Shown one piece after another: positions 36,456-46,163 of a stretch of 64,000 bases of DNA (its first letter is position 1; each line of letters starts with the position of its first letter). Location of the stretch: NCBI RefSeq assembly GCF_000815105.2, contig NZ_CP010310.2, positions 2,108,001-2,172,000 of the forward strand, written 5' to 3'. Origin of the DNA: Pandoraea pulmonicola. GTDB taxonomy: Bacteria > Pseudomonadota > Gammaproteobacteria > Burkholderiales > Burkholderiaceae. The position numbers were made by a program, and so were the translations under genes. A model generated the notes under the pieces. The model was given only the letters and a program-made list of their open reading frames with translations. It searched no databases and was not told the origin of the DNA.

Positions 36456-36935
36456 TTATTCGGTAAAACGCAGCGTGTGCAGCAGGGCATTCTTGAGCGA
36501 GCCGTCGGGCGCGCCCAGCCAGATCAGTTCGGTGCGATCCTGACGCGGTCCGGCGTTGGCCGCCGCACTCGGGTCCCGCACGAACAGCGCCGCGATCGCC
36601 TGCGAGCGCGGCTCATACAAAATGTGGACATACTCGCTGGGGCAGTCGTGCGGCTTGCAGCTCTGCACCAGAAGCCAGGGCTTGCCGGCGACGGTCACGC
36701 GTTGCGATGGCGTCGACGTGCCACCCTGGCGCACCCACGAAGGCACACCGCGCGGCGCGACGATTCGCGCATAGGCGCCCGAGAAGTCCGGGCGCTTGAG
36801 CAACTCATGCAGGTACGGTCCCGTCTCGGGACTTGCACCCGGTGCGCCCGGTGTACTCGCCGGGGCAGCAACGGCGGCGCGCTGCATGCACAGCGCGCTC
36901 ACCACCCACACGGCTAGCGTGCGGACAAACGCCAT
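36456..36935 (-). CDS. Ivy-type (inhibitor of vertebrate lysozyme) family protein
   Basis: 159 residues with an N-terminal signal peptide (about residues 1-24, ending VAAPAS). The Ivy signature CKPHDC loop (about residues 93-98), which plugs lysozyme's active site, is present, followed by YVHILYEP and a C-terminal IWLGAPD segment. Periplasmic protection against C-type lysozymes is the known role. It lies between prfB and lysS, 3 bases after the prfB stop and 16 before the lysS ATG, so it is embedded in a translation operon. Confidence 0.85.
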   Translation of the reverse strand: MAFVRTLAVWVVSALCMQRAAVAAPASTPGAPGASPETGPYLHELLKRPDFSGAYARIVAPRGVPSWVRQGGTSTPSQRVTVAGKPWLLVQSCKPHDCPSEYVHILYEPRSQAIAALFVRDPSAAANAGPRQDRTELIWLGAPDGSLKNALLHTLRFTE

Positions 36936-36938
36936 TCC

Positions 36939-38043
36939 TTACACTCCCTGCTTGAGACTCGCGAAGATGAACTCGTCGAGATCGCCGTCGAGCACGCTGC
37001 CCGTATTGCCAATTTCCACGTTGGTGCGCAAGTCCTTGATACGGGAGTTGTCGAGCACGTACGAACGGATCTGATGGCCCCAGCCCACATCGGTCTTGCT
37101 CGACTCGAGCTTGTCCTGTTCGGCCTGACGCTTGCGCAGCTCGTGTTCGTACAGACGCGACTTGAGCATGGCCCACGCCTCGGCGCGGTTGCGGTGCTGC
37201 GAGCGGTCGTTCTGGCACTGCACGACGATGCCCGTCGGAATGTGCGTGAGACGCACGGCCGAATCGGTCTTGTTGATGTGCTGACCGCCGGCGCCCGAAG
37301 CGCGGTACGTATCGGTGCGCACGTCGGCGGGGTTCACTTCGATATCGATGGAGTCGTCGACCTCGGGGTACACGAACACGCTCGCGAACGACGTGTGGCG
37401 CCCGCCCGACGAGTCGAACGGCGATTTGCGCACGAGGCGGTGCACACCTGTTTCGGTGCGCAGGAAGCCGTAGGCGTAGTCGCCCGTCACCTTGATCGAG
37501 GCGCTCTTGATACCGGCCACGTCGCCATCGGACACTTCGAGCACTTCGGTCTTGAAGCCCTTGCGTTCGCAGTAGCGCAGATATTGGCGCAGCAGCATCG
37601 ACGCCCAGTCGCACGCTTCCGTGCCGCCGGCGCCGGCCTGAATGTCGATGAAGCAGTTATTGGGGTCGGCCGGGTTGTTGAACATGCGGCGGAACTCCAT
37701 CTCGCCGACACGCTTTTCCAGCGCCTGCGCGTCCGCTTCGGTCGCGAGCAGGGTCTCTTCGTCACCTTCTTCGCGCGCCAGATCGAACAGATCCTGCGTG
37801 TCGTTGATGTCGCTGTCGAGGGCGGTGAGCGTCTCGACGACGCTGTCGAGCGCCTTCTTTTCCTTGCCGAATTCCTGGGCCCGCTTCGGGTCGTTCCAGA
37901 TGTTCGGGTCTTCGAGTTCCTTGTTGACGACGATCAGACGAGCTTGCTTGGCATCGAAGTCAAAGATACCCCCTGAGCTCGCCGGCGCGGGTGCGCAGAT
38001 CGGTGAGGAGGGATTCGATGGCGTTCTGGCGTTGGGCTTCCAT
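36939..38043 (-). CDS. prfB: Peptide chain release factor 2 (programmed +1 frameshift)
   Basis: RF2 recognises UAA and UGA. Translation starts at the ATG at 38043 ([13 protein letters not shown]) and reads 27 codons to CTT at 37965-37963. An in-frame TGA (37962-37960) follows, and a +1 shift continues into the main frame ([10 protein letters not shown]...). The shifted product is 367 residues. The codon-recognition motif is SPF in [11 protein letters not shown] and the peptidyl-transferase motif is GGQ in GAGGQHINK. The frameshift makes the factor autoregulated: low RF2 favours shifting. Confidence 0.96.
37959..37974 (-). promoter_or_regulatory. prfB programmed frameshift site
   Basis: AGGGGG-TAT-CTT-TGA-C on the minus strand: an internal Shine-Dalgarno three bases before the slippery CTT and the in-frame UGA followed by C, identical to the E. 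coli arrangement. Confidence 0.97.
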
Positions 38044-38077
38044 GAGCTATGACGGTTGCGAATTCGGGAAAACGGCA

Positions 38078-38083
38078 ATTATA
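38078..38083 (-). promoter_or_regulatory. -10 box (TATAAT) of prfB
   Basis: TATAAT on the minus strand, 34 bases before the prfB ATG. No clear -35. Confidence 0.45.
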
Positions 38084-38334
38084 GCGCAGCGAAGGCCCTG
38101 TTTCCCCCACTTTTCAGGGGCTTTCGACGACTTTTGGGGGACGTGTCGTCAGTAGGGAATGCCGTGGTCGCCTGACGGGCGAGTGCGCGTCGGCGAGGCG
38201 AGGACGCCGCGGCATGGGAGTGTACGCCCCGTTCGCCGGCGGCGCGGCGAGCGGAACCCGGCAGCGGGCAGGGGCAGCGAGCAGGGGCGTTGACGGTCCG
38301 GACGATCGAGCCGATGGAGTGGGGCGAGGGTCGA

Positions 38335-38553
38335 TCAGCGTACGGCGCGGCGCAGGCCGAACGCGTCGCGAGCGTAGCCGATGTCGGCCAGCGAAGTGTC
38401 GTCGAACGTGGTGAGCGCTTCGGCCTGGAGTGTCTGCTCGTAATGCTGGCGCCATTGATCGACGGCGCGGAAAAAGAGGCCGAGCGGCGTAACCGGGGCG
38501 GTGACCACCGGGACGGCGGTGTCGACGTTGGCGGCGGACAGAGGGCGGAGCAT
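38335..38553 (-). CDS. Small DUF1127-like protein
   Basis: 72 residues from the ATG at 38553, which has a strong ribosome site (AAGGAAGG). The C-terminal segment LTTFDDTSLADIGYARDAFG resembles the DUF1127 motif (Leu-x-Asp-Ile-Gly-x-x-Arg) found in small basic proteins, some linked to phosphate or stress responses. The frame is open another 52 codons upstream without similarity. Monocistronic, with AT-rich DNA upstream. Function unknown. Confidence 0.65.
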   Translation of the reverse strand: MLRPLSAANVDTAVPVVTAPVTPLGLFFRAVDQWRQHYEQTLQAEALTTFDDTSLADIGYARDAFGLRRAVR

Positions 38554-38859
38554 GTTGGAACCTTCCTTGATAGCGAAACGTACGGGGAAACGCACAGGGC
38601 GTCGTACAGACCGAAGGTGCGGCGCTGGCACACGAAACCTAGGGAATACCCGTAGCTTAGATCTTTCCCGTGCACTAAAAAAGTGAAATATGCAGGCAGT
38701 TTTATTCACTATTATTGAAGTGATGCGTCGCCTCGCATACCATGCACCACATCACGCCGCTCTCGCGTCGTCCTTGTGTTGCCGCTCCACCGCGCGCCCT
38801 CGGTAAGCCTCGCCCACAGCCCTCTTTGCGTTCCACGCGCCCCTCGCCCGGAGACCCTC

Positions 38860-39756
38860 ATGGACTTTCTGCAGCTTCAGACCTTCAAGGCCATCGTTGA
38901 CGAGGGCAGTGTGCTGGGTGCGGCCGAGGCGCTGCACTGCGTGCAGTCGAATGTCACGGCCCGCATTCGGGCGCTCGAACACACGGTCGGCGTCAAGCTG
39001 TTCCACCGGCAGGGGCGCCGCCTGCAACTCACGCCGAGCGGGCGCACGCTGCTCGGCTACGCGGACCGCATTCTGGCGCTCTCGCGCGAAGCGAGCGCCG
39101 CACTCAATCCGGCGAACGAACCAGCGGGGGACTTTTCGCTCGGCGCCATCGAATCGTCGGCAACCTCGCGCCTGCCGGCCGTTCTGGCGCGCTTTCACGT
39201 GGCGTATCCGAAGGTGCGTCTCAACCTCGTCACGGACACGTCGCTCAATCTGCTCGACGAAATCCAGCACGGACGGGTGGACGCCGCCCTGATCGCGGGC
39301 ACGGCCTGCCAGGAAGCCCAGACGCAGGCCAGCGTGGTGGCCGACGAGATCTATCGCGAGCCCGTGATGCTGGTGGCGCCGGCGCGTGCGGGCCGGGTGC
39401 AGGACGCGTCGGACCTGGCAGGCGCCACGTTGCTCATGTGGCCGCAGGGATGTCCGTACCGTGCGACGCTGGAGCAATGGCTGGCCGCGAACGCCGTCTC
39501 GCCCGGACGCATTCTCAGCTACGGCAGCTACGCAACCATCGTGGCGTGCGTGGGCGCAGGCGTGGGGTATTCGCTCGTGCCGCGCGGCATCTATCTGCGC
39601 TACCGGCAGGAGGCCAACCTCGTTGGCCATGCGATGGAGGATCTGGCGGCGGTGCCCAACTTCTTCGTGCGCCATCGCGGCGTGGACGTCCATCCGGCGC
39701 GCGAAGCCTTCCTCCGGGTGATGCGCGAGTACGTGGCGCAGGCAGAGCCCGCCTGA
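38860..39756 (+). CDS. LysR family transcriptional regulator
   Basis: 298 residues with an N-terminal winged helix (about residues 1-60: FKAIVDEGSVLGAAEALHCVQSNVTARIRALE) and a type 2 periplasmic-binding-like effector domain. It is most like the CysB/putrescine-utilisation-type group. It is divergent from the small DUF1127-like gene across about 300 bases containing an AT-rich TTTTATTCACTATTATTGAAG stretch, where it may bind. The ATG at 38860 is the only start giving the standard MDFLQLQTF N-terminus. Target unknown. Confidence 0.88.
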   Translation: MDFLQLQTFKAIVDEGSVLGAAEALHCVQSNVTARIRALEHTVGVKLFHRQGRRLQLTPSGRTLLGYADRILALSREASAALNPANEPAGDFSLGAIESSATSRLPAVLARFHVAYPKVRLNLVTDTSLNLLDEIQHGRVDAALIAGTACQEAQTQASVVADEIYREPVMLVAPARAGRVQDASDLAGATLLMWPQGCPYRATLEQWLAANAVSPGRILSYGSYATIVACVGAGVGYSLVPRGIYLRYRQEANLVGHAMEDLAAVPNFFVRHRGVDVHPAREAFLRVMREYVAQAEPA

Positions 39757-39787
39757 GGCGCCCGTTGCCTAAATCGATACATCAAAT

Positions 39788-39806
39788 GATAATGTGTCTC
39801 ATTAAC
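39788..39806. promoter_or_regulatory. Fur box upstream of the AraC regulator
   Basis: GATAATGTGTCTCATTAAC matches the 19-base Fur consensus (GATAATGATAATCATTATC) at 14 positions, with both outer arms intact. It lies 20 bases before the ATG at 39826, so Fur-Fe2+ would block transcription. Confidence 0.7.
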
Positions 39807-39825
39807 ATTTGAATTGAGGCAGGAC

Positions 39826-40836
39826 ATGGCCGGACCGTGGCGGCACGAAATCGATCTCGATGGTTTGTCTCTCGCGCGCGGCGTGCAGCATGCGCGGGTC
39901 GGCGAGGCTGTGCGTGAACCGCTGGCGGCCGGGGACATCAAGATCGTGTTTCTCCTCGATGGCGCGTTGCAATGGGGCGCCGGCGGCGCGCCGCTGCTGC
40001 AGGCCCGGCCCGGCAGTGTCAACGTGTGCTTCGGGGCGAGCGGCTTCGACATCGAGAACGTTTATGGCGATGCGTGCGCGTTGCGCTACTGCGGTGTGCG
40101 CCTGTCCGGGCAGTATCTGCAAGCGACATGCGGGCTGGACGCGCATGCGCTCGTTCGTCGCTGGCGTCACGCGGCGCGCGATCCGTGGTCGCCTGCATGC
40201 GCTCGCGTGGCTGGCGAGTGGTCGGAGGGCAGCGCAGTACTCACGCGCGCGATGAGCGCCGAGGAATGGCGTTGGGCGAGCGCGATGGCCTCGCAAGCGA
40301 GCGGCGAGCGCGACGGCGCCGACCCCGCGTGGCAGCGTCTGGCGCTTGTGGCGCAGACTTTCGACGCGCTGGCGCGATGCGCGGCATACACACCGGATGC
40401 GCCGGATGTGTGGCGCGCGCCAGCCGCGGCCGAGGGAACGATAGCGCACCAGGTGCCCGGCGCACCGACGCAGGCGGCATCGGAGTCGCATCGCGCGAGA
40501 GTGACGCGGCGCGCCGTACTGGCGGCACGCGAGGTGCTCGACGCGCGTCTGCAGACGCCGCCTTCGTTGCCGGAGCTGGCGCGCGAGGTCGGCATCAACG
40601 TCAACAAGCTGTGCGCCGGTTTTCGCGAGCAGCTCGGCGTGACCGTGCAAGGCTACGTGCGCGAGCGGCGTCTGGCGATGGCGTACGAATTGCTGAGTGC
40701 GCGACGCATCAGCGTGAGCGAAGCGGCGTGGCAGTGCGGGTACACCGATTCGCACTTCGCGAAGGTGTTCCGCGCCCGGTTCGGCATGCTGCCCAACACC
40801 CTGTCACGTGAGCGAGGGGACGCGGCAATGCGGTAA
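39826..40836 (+). CDS. AraC family regulator of siderophore uptake
   Basis: 336 residues. The N-terminal effector domain is not recognisable in detail; the C-terminal AraC double helix-turn-helix (about residues 240-325) contains LAREVGINVNKLCAGFREQ and AWQCGYTDSHFAKVFRARFG. This is the layout of PchR-type regulators that activate siderophore receptor genes when the siderophore is present. It lies just upstream of a TonB-dependent receptor and carries a Fur box. The ATG at 39826 has a GGCAGGAC ribosome site; a TTG at 39814 is possible. Confidence 0.88.
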   Translation: MAGPWRHEIDLDGLSLARGVQHARVGEAVREPLAAGDIKIVFLLDGALQWGAGGAPLLQARPGSVNVCFGASGFDIENVYGDACALRYCGVRLSGQYLQATCGLDAHALVRRWRHAARDPWSPACARVAGEWSEGSAVLTRAMSAEEWRWASAMASQASGERDGADPAWQRLALVAQTFDALARCAAYTPDAPDVWRAPAAAEGTIAHQVPGAPTQAASESHRARVTRRAVLAAREVLDARLQTPPSLPELAREVGINVNKLCAGFREQLGVTVQGYVRERRLAMAYELLSARRISVSEAAWQCGYTDSHFAKVFRARFGMLPNTLSRERGDAAMR

Positions 40837-40964
40837 AAGGGGCAAGGCGGCAACGCGATCGAGTGATCGAGCGGTGGGGCAACCCGGCGATCGGCGCCAT
40901 TTCGTGATGCCATCGCCAGCCTTGATGATGCAAACGCGAGTGCGCGCGGCGCACGAGCGGCACG

Positions 40965-43247
40965 ATGACGAGATCGATTTTCCGTCTCGTTCGCGTGTTG
41001 CCGATGTCTTCCAAAAATACAACTCGTTCCAACGTCGTTTCGGTCGGCGCGCCCGGGGCATGGCGCGCGGTCTCTCTGGCGGCAGTCGTCGTCGCGGCGG
41101 GCGCGATGGCGTTGCCGGCGTTGGCGCAGACGCCTGCGCCAACTGTTTCGCCATCGTCCGCATCAACCACCTCAACGACACCCGGCGCCTCCAAGGCCGA
41201 CCATGACACCGACGGCGCACAAGCGACCGTGCTGCCGATCACGCAAGTGAGTGCGGCCGCCGATCGGGATCCGGCGGCGCGGGGTTCCGTGCTGGGGAGA
41301 ATCGCGCCGTCGGTGCGGGACATTCCGCAGACGGTCACCGTCGTCGACGAAAAGCTCATGGCGCAGCAGGGCGCCAACACGATCGAGGACGTGCTGCAGA
41401 AAGTGCCCGGCATCACGGTGCAGCCGTATGTGCTGCTCACGACCGCGTTCTATTCGCGCGGCTTCAAGCTCGATGCCTTCGAGCAGGACGGTGTTCCGGT
41501 CCTGATGGCCAACACCGCTGCGGGCCCGCAGGACATGACGCCGTACGAACGCGTCGAAATCATCCGCGGCTCGACAGGGCTCTTTCACGGCACCGGGAAC
41601 CCCGGCGGGCTGGTGAACCTCGTGCACAAGCGTCCCGGCAAGACCTTCGTGGCTTCGGCGGCCGTCACGCTCGGCAGTTGGGATCGCTATCGGGAAGAGG
41701 CCGACATCGGCGGCCCGCTCAACGCCAGCGGTTCCCTGCGCGCCCGGGTGGCGGTTTCCGACGACCGTCAGCGCATGTACTACGACGTCGGCCGCCAGCA
41801 CGCGACGACCGTCTACGGCGTGGCCGAGGCGGATCTCTCCTCGACGACGATGTTGCGTGTGGGCGTGCAACATCAACGCACGACCTCGACGCCCAATCTC
41901 GCCGGCGTTCCGTTCTCGACCAGGGGCGGCGATCTGCAGTTGCCGCGCTCGACGTTCCTCGGTTCCTCGTGGGACACGTTCGACTGGACCGAAACGCGTG
42001 TGTTCGGCACGCTCGAACAGCAGCTCGGCAACGGCTGGGCAGCGAAACTCTCCGCCAACTATCTCGACGCGGGCGGCGATCTGAAATACGGCGTGGCGTT
42101 CGGCGCGATCGACCCGGCGACGAGGGCCGGCAGCCAGTTGACCGGCGCGGCCTATCGCTTCGACAACACGCAGACAGGCGTGGACCTGCAACTGGACGGC
42201 CCGGTGCGGTGGTTCGGCCGCGAGCATCATCTGCTGTTCGGGCTGCAACGGCTCGAAGCCACCACGCAGCAACGCAGCGCGTCGCTCAATCCGTCGGTCA
42301 ACGGCAAGCCCGTCGACATCTTTCGCTGGGACCCGAATGGCGTGCCGGAGCCGGGTGTCGGGCCGTTCTCCAGTGTGACGCCGACGCGCACCGTGCAGAA
42401 CGGCGCCTACGCGATGGGGCGGTTCCGGCTCGCCCAGCCGCTCACGCTCGTGCTCGGCGCGCGCGTGTCGTGGTGGGATCAGCACGCCCCCGCGAGCACC
42501 TATCGCACCGGCGCGAAGGCGACACCGTACGGCGGCGTGGTCTTCGATCTGAGCGAGAACTGGTCGCTCTACGCGAGCTATGCCGACATCTTCCAGCCGC
42601 AGACGGCGCTCGATGCCGGCAACAACCTGCTAAAACCGATCACCGGCGAGAGCTACGAAGCCGGTGTAAAGGGACAACTGTTCGACGGGGCGATGGATGT
42701 ATCGCTCGCCGTGTTCCGCATCCGCCAGAAGAACCGTGCGCAGAGCGATCCCAGCGTGCCGTGCGTGGGCGCGACGTGTCGCTACGTCGCGTCGGGCGAA
42801 GTGCGGAGCCAGGGCGTGGAGATGCAGGCCAGCGGCCAGATCACCGACGCCTGGAACGTGTTTGCCGGCTACACCTTCAACACCACGAAGTACCTCACCG
42901 ACGCCACGCTGCAGGGGCAGTCGTTCGTCGACTTCGCGCCGCGTCACCTGCTGCGTGTGTGGACGAACTACGACCTGCCGTTCGATGCGCGGCGCTGGAG
43001 CGTGGGCGGCGGCGTCGACGTGCAGAGCGAGACCTCGGCGACGTCGAACGGCATCCGGCTGCGGCAGGGCGGCTACGCAATCGTCAATCTGCGTGCGGGA
43101 TATCGCTACAACAAACACGTCTCGGCCGCGTTCAATCTGAACAACGTGTTCGACCGTCGGTATTACCAGGGGCTGTCGAATCCCAGCTGGAACAACCACT
43201 ACGGCATGCCGCGCAGCGCGATGCTGACGTTGCGTGCCGATTACTGA
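40965..43247 (+). CDS. TonB-dependent siderophore receptor
   Basis: 760 residues from the ATG at 40965; an in-frame ATG at 41004 is also plausible. An N-terminal signal region ends near AMALPALAQ. The plug domain starts around residue 120 (DIPQTVTVVDEKLM, then EDVLQKVPGITVQPY and PYERVEIIRGSTGLFHGTGNPGG). The barrel follows, ending in the outer-membrane aromatic C-terminus (LTLRADY). It belongs to the FpvA/FhuE ferric-siderophore group. No siderophore biosynthesis genes are near, so it probably takes up a foreign siderophore. It is 128 bases downstream of the AraC regulator. Confidence 0.93.
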   Translation: MTRSIFRLVRVLPMSSKNTTRSNVVSVGAPGAWRAVSLAAVVVAAGAMALPALAQTPAPTVSPSSASTTSTTPGASKADHDTDGAQATVLPITQVSAAADRDPAARGSVLGRIAPSVRDIPQTVTVVDEKLMAQQGANTIEDVLQKVPGITVQPYVLLTTAFYSRGFKLDAFEQDGVPVLMANTAAGPQDMTPYERVEIIRGSTGLFHGTGNPGGLVNLVHKRPGKTFVASAAVTLGSWDRYREEADIGGPLNASGSLRARVAVSDDRQRMYYDVGRQHATTVYGVAEADLSSTTMLRVGVQHQRTTSTPNLAGVPFSTRGGDLQLPRSTFLGSSWDTFDWTETRVFGTLEQQLGNGWAAKLSANYLDAGGDLKYGVAFGAIDPATRAGSQLTGAAYRFDNTQTGVDLQLDGPVRWFGREHHLLFGLQRLEATTQQRSASLNPSVNGKPVDIFRWDPNGVPEPGVGPFSSVTPTRTVQNGAYAMGRFRLAQPLTLVLGARVSWWDQHAPASTYRTGAKATPYGGVVFDLSENWSLYASYADIFQPQTALDAGNNLLKPITGESYEAGVKGQLFDGAMDVSLAVFRIRQKNRAQSDPSVPCVGATCRYVASGEVRSQGVEMQASGQITDAWNVFAGYTFNTTKYLTDATLQGQSFVDFAPRHLLRVWTNYDLPFDARRWSVGGGVDVQSETSATSNGIRLRQGGYAIVNLRAGYRYNKHVSAAFNLNNVFDRRYYQGLSNPSWNNHYGMPRSAMLTLRADY

Positions 43248-43350
43248 TCCTCGCGGCGGGCGTGCAAGGACCGAGGTGCGGACGGCGGCGAGGAACAACG
43301 CCCGGCAGCATCGCGACCCGCTCGTCGCTCAACCTGGCAGGAGTCAATTC

Positions 43351-43998
43351 ATGAAGAAAACGACGAGGGATTTACGAACGGCGCGTGCGGCGGCGCTGGC
43401 GGGGGCCGTGGCTCTGGCCGCTGCGCTGAGTGTACCGGTGACCCATGCGCAGACGGCGGCCACCTCCACTTCCGCCACCACCTCCACCTCTGGCTCGATC
43501 CCGACGCCGGCGCTTTGCGCGGCTACCTCGGCGGCGTCGGTGTTGCGCGGCACTTATCGTCTCGAAGGGGAGGGGCCTTTGCCGATCGAGCTGGTACTCG
43601 CCCCTCGCGATGGCGCCTCGGCGGGCTTGTTCGACGTCACGGGGCTCGTCTCCGAGGGGGCGCACCGCTTCGGGGTGTCCGGCATGGCGTACTGCACGGG
43701 TGACGACCGTCGCACACTGGTCTTCGATATGACGATGAGCGGGGGCTTTCACGATGCGCCGGTCGACGACGAGCTGCGTCGCGCCTGGCCCGCGGGCAAG
43801 GCGCCGAAGCGCGCGAGTTCGGCGGGCACGAGCGTGGTGCATGCGCAGGTGTCGCTCGCGACGATGCGAGGATGGGCCGAGGCGATGCGCACGATCGTAC
43901 TCACGGGGCAGCGCGTGATGGGGCCGCGCCACGTATCGGCTTCGCTCGCTTTCGACAGCGTCACCCCGGATGCTGGAGAGGCTCCCCATGCCCGGTGA
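43351..43998 (+). CDS. Secreted hypothetical protein
   Basis: 215 residues with a strong signal peptide (about 1-33, Ala-rich, ending VPVTHAQT) and a Ser/Thr-rich linker. The mature part is beta-rich (LRGTYRLEGEGPLPIELVLAP, VLVFDMTMSGGF-like strands) with two cysteines. No family recognised. Ribosome site GGCAGGAG precedes the ATG. Its 3' end overlaps the next gene by 11 bases, and it follows the siderophore receptor by about 100 bases, so all may be in one transcript. Confidence 0.7.
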   Translation: MKKTTRDLRTARAAALAGAVALAAALSVPVTHAQTAATSTSATTSTSGSIPTPALCAATSAASVLRGTYRLEGEGPLPIELVLAPRDGASAGLFDVTGLVSEGAHRFGVSGMAYCTGDDRRTLVFDMTMSGGFHDAPVDDELRRAWPAGKAPKRASSAGTSVVHAQVSLATMRGWAEAMRTIVLTGQRVMGPRHVSASLAFDSVTPDAGEAPHAR

Positions 43999-44407
43999 GG
44001 AGGATCGCGTGCCCGAACATAGTCATGGCGAGCGACTGCCTTGGGCGTGCGGGCTGGGGCGCGACGCGATGCTGGGCCTCTACGACGACACGCTCGCGCC
44101 GCTGGTCGCGCAGGGCGGTGCGCGTCGCATGATCGGCATGTTCGACGCGCCGGACGATGCATCGGTGCATGCCCACGTGTGGGAGTGTCACGACGCGGGC
44201 GACGAACTGCTGATGGTCGCGCGGGGCGCGTTGGCGCTCGACTTCGTGGATACGGCCGGCGTGACGCACACGCTCGAGATCGTGGCGCCCCGGCTGGCGG
44301 TGGTGCCGTCGCGATGCTGGCACCGTGTGCGGGTGCTGGCGCCGGCGGTGCTCGCGTTCGTCACGCCCACCGGGCGTACGCGGCGCTCGGCGCAGCCGTT
44401 GGGATGA
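43988..44407 (+). CDS. Cupin domain protein
   Basis: 139 residues from the ATG at 43988, which has GGAGAG about 8 bases upstream; an in-frame ATG at 43970 would add 6. A cupin barrel is visible: HAHVWECHDAGDELLMVARGALALDF (metal ligands H, H, E region) and a second half PRLAVVPSRCWHRVRV with a further His. Ligand and reaction unknown. Overlap with the preceding secreted-protein gene suggests coupled translation. Confidence 0.75.
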   Translation: MPGEEDRVPEHSHGERLPWACGLGRDAMLGLYDDTLAPLVAQGGARRMIGMFDAPDDASVHAHVWECHDAGDELLMVARGALALDFVDTAGVTHTLEIVAPRLAVVPSRCWHRVRVLAPAVLAFVTPTGRTRRSAQPLG

Positions 44408-44465
44408 CGGGCCGGACGCGGCAACGGTGCAGTCCTCACGGGCGCTGCCCCGTTGCCCGAGGGCG

Positions 44466-46163
44466 TCAGCCCTGCGCATGTTCCACGATCATCTGCACGC
44501 GCGACACACCGTTGAACGTGTCGGCGGCCAGCCGGTAGGCAAACCGCGCCCGGCTGGGCAGCGTGTCGGCATGGTTGAACCAGATGGCGTTGAAACGCAT
44601 GCGTCCGCGTCCGAGCTGCAGCTTGAGATGCTTGTCTTTCAGGATCGCTTGCGAGAGCACGTCGAACTCGCCCGAGAACACGGGCGGCGGGAAGCCCTGC
44701 CCCCACACCTGCGCGTCGAGCAGCGCGACGAAAGGCGGCACGAAGCAGTCGTCGCCGATGTCGCCATCGGTCTCGATCACGCGCGAGAGCGCCTTCTCGT
44801 CGAGCCATTCCTGCCCGACCGCCTCGAACACTGCCTGGAAGCGCGGCAGCGCATCGGCCGCGATCGTGAGACCGGCGGCCATGGCGTGGCCGCCGAACTT
44901 GGCGATCAGCCCCGGCTCGCGCTTGGTGACGAGATCGAGTGCGTCGCGCATGTGGAAGCCCGGAATCGAACGTCCGGACCCCTTGATCTGACCGTCGTCC
45001 CCTGGCGCGAACACGATGGTCGGCCGGTAGAACTTTTCTTTGAGACGCGCCGCCACGATGCCGATCACGCCCTGGTGCCAGGTCTCGTTGAAGGCGCACA
45101 GCGTTGTCGCGGCGCGCGGATCGAAGCGGGCGAGATCGGCGAGCGCTTCCTGCTGCATGCCCGCTTCGATTTCGCGACGCTCGCGGTTCATGGCGTCGAG
45201 CTCCTGCGCGAGCGTCCAGGCGCGCGCGTCGTCGTCCGTGAGCAGGCATTCGATGCCGAGCGACATGTCGGCGAGGCGTCCGGCCGCATTCAACCGCGGG
45301 CCGAGTCCGAATCCCAGATCGAAACTGCCGGCCTGCCGGGCGTTGCGCGCCGCCGCGCGAAAGAGCGCGTTGATGCCCGGATGCATCCGTCCGGCGCGCA
45401 TGCGCGAGAGTCCTTGCGCCACCAGAATGCGATTGTTGGCATCGAGCTTCACGACGTCGGCCACGGTGCCGAGCGCCACCAGATCGAGCAAGGTGTCCAG
45501 CCGCGGCTGTTCGCGCGCGTCGAACGCCCCGCGTTGGCGCAGTTCGGCACGCAACGCGAGCAGTACGTAGAACATGACGCCCACGCCGGCGAGGTTCTTG
45601 CTCGGGAATTCGCAGCCGGGCTGGTTCGGATTGACGATGCAGCGCGCGTTCGGCAACTCGCTGCCCGGCAGGTGGTGATCGGTCACGACGACTTCGATGC
45701 CGAGCGTCTGTGCGGCGGCGACGCCGTCGAGGCTGGCGATGCCGTTGTCGACCGTAATCAGCACATCGGGCGGGCCTTGTTTGCCGCGCGCGGCGAGCGC
45801 AACGATCTCCGGCGTCAGCCCGTAGCCATACTCGAAGCGATTCGGTACCAGGTAGTCGATCTTTGCGCCGAACATGCGCAGACCGCGAACGGCCACGGCG
45901 CAGGCCGTTGCCCCGTCGCAGTCGTAGTCGGCCACGACCAGCATGCGCTTGTCGGCGGCAATCGCGTCGGCGAGAAAGGCGGCGGCTTCCCGCGCACCTT
46001 TGAGTTGCGTGGGCGGGATCAACCGGGCGAGCGCGGTTTCGGTTTCCTCGCTGGCGGCCACGCCGCGCGAAGCGAACAGGCGCGCGAGCACGGGGTGGAT
46101 GCCATTGCGCGAGAGGGCGGCGGCCGTGGCGTCGTCGACGTGACGCGTGACGATGTCGGTCAT
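44466..46163 (-). CDS. recJ: Single-stranded-DNA-specific exonuclease RecJ
   Basis: 565 residues, 5'-to-3' ssDNA exonuclease of the DHH family used in recombination and mismatch/base-excision repair. Motifs: VVADYDCDGATACAV, VTVDNGIAS, VVVTDHHLPG and later the DHHA1 region with GGHAMAAGLTI. The start at 46163 overlaps the stop of the upstream gene by 4 bases (ATGA), indicating coupled translation. Confidence 0.95.
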   Translation of the reverse strand: MTDIVTRHVDDATAAALSRNGIHPVLARLFASRGVAASEETETALARLIPPTQLKGAREAAAFLADAIAADKRMLVVADYDCDGATACAVAVRGLRMFGAKIDYLVPNRFEYGYGLTPEIVALAARGKQGPPDVLITVDNGIASLDGVAAAQTLGIEVVVTDHHLPGSELPNARCIVNPNQPGCEFPSKNLAGVGVMFYVLLALRAELRQRGAFDAREQPRLDTLLDLVALGTVADVVKLDANNRILVAQGLSRMRAGRMHPGINALFRAAARNARQAGSFDLGFGLGPRLNAAGRLADMSLGIECLLTDDDARAWTLAQELDAMNRERREIEAGMQQEALADLARFDPRAATTLCAFNETWHQGVIGIVAARLKEKFYRPTIVFAPGDDGQIKGSGRSIPGFHMRDALDLVTKREPGLIAKFGGHAMAAGLTIAADALPRFQAVFEAVGQEWLDEKALSRVIETDGDIGDDCFVPPFVALLDAQVWGQGFPPPVFSGEFDVLSQAILKDKHLKLQLGRGRMRFNAIWFNHADTLPSRARFAYRLAADTFNGVSRVQMIVEHAQG

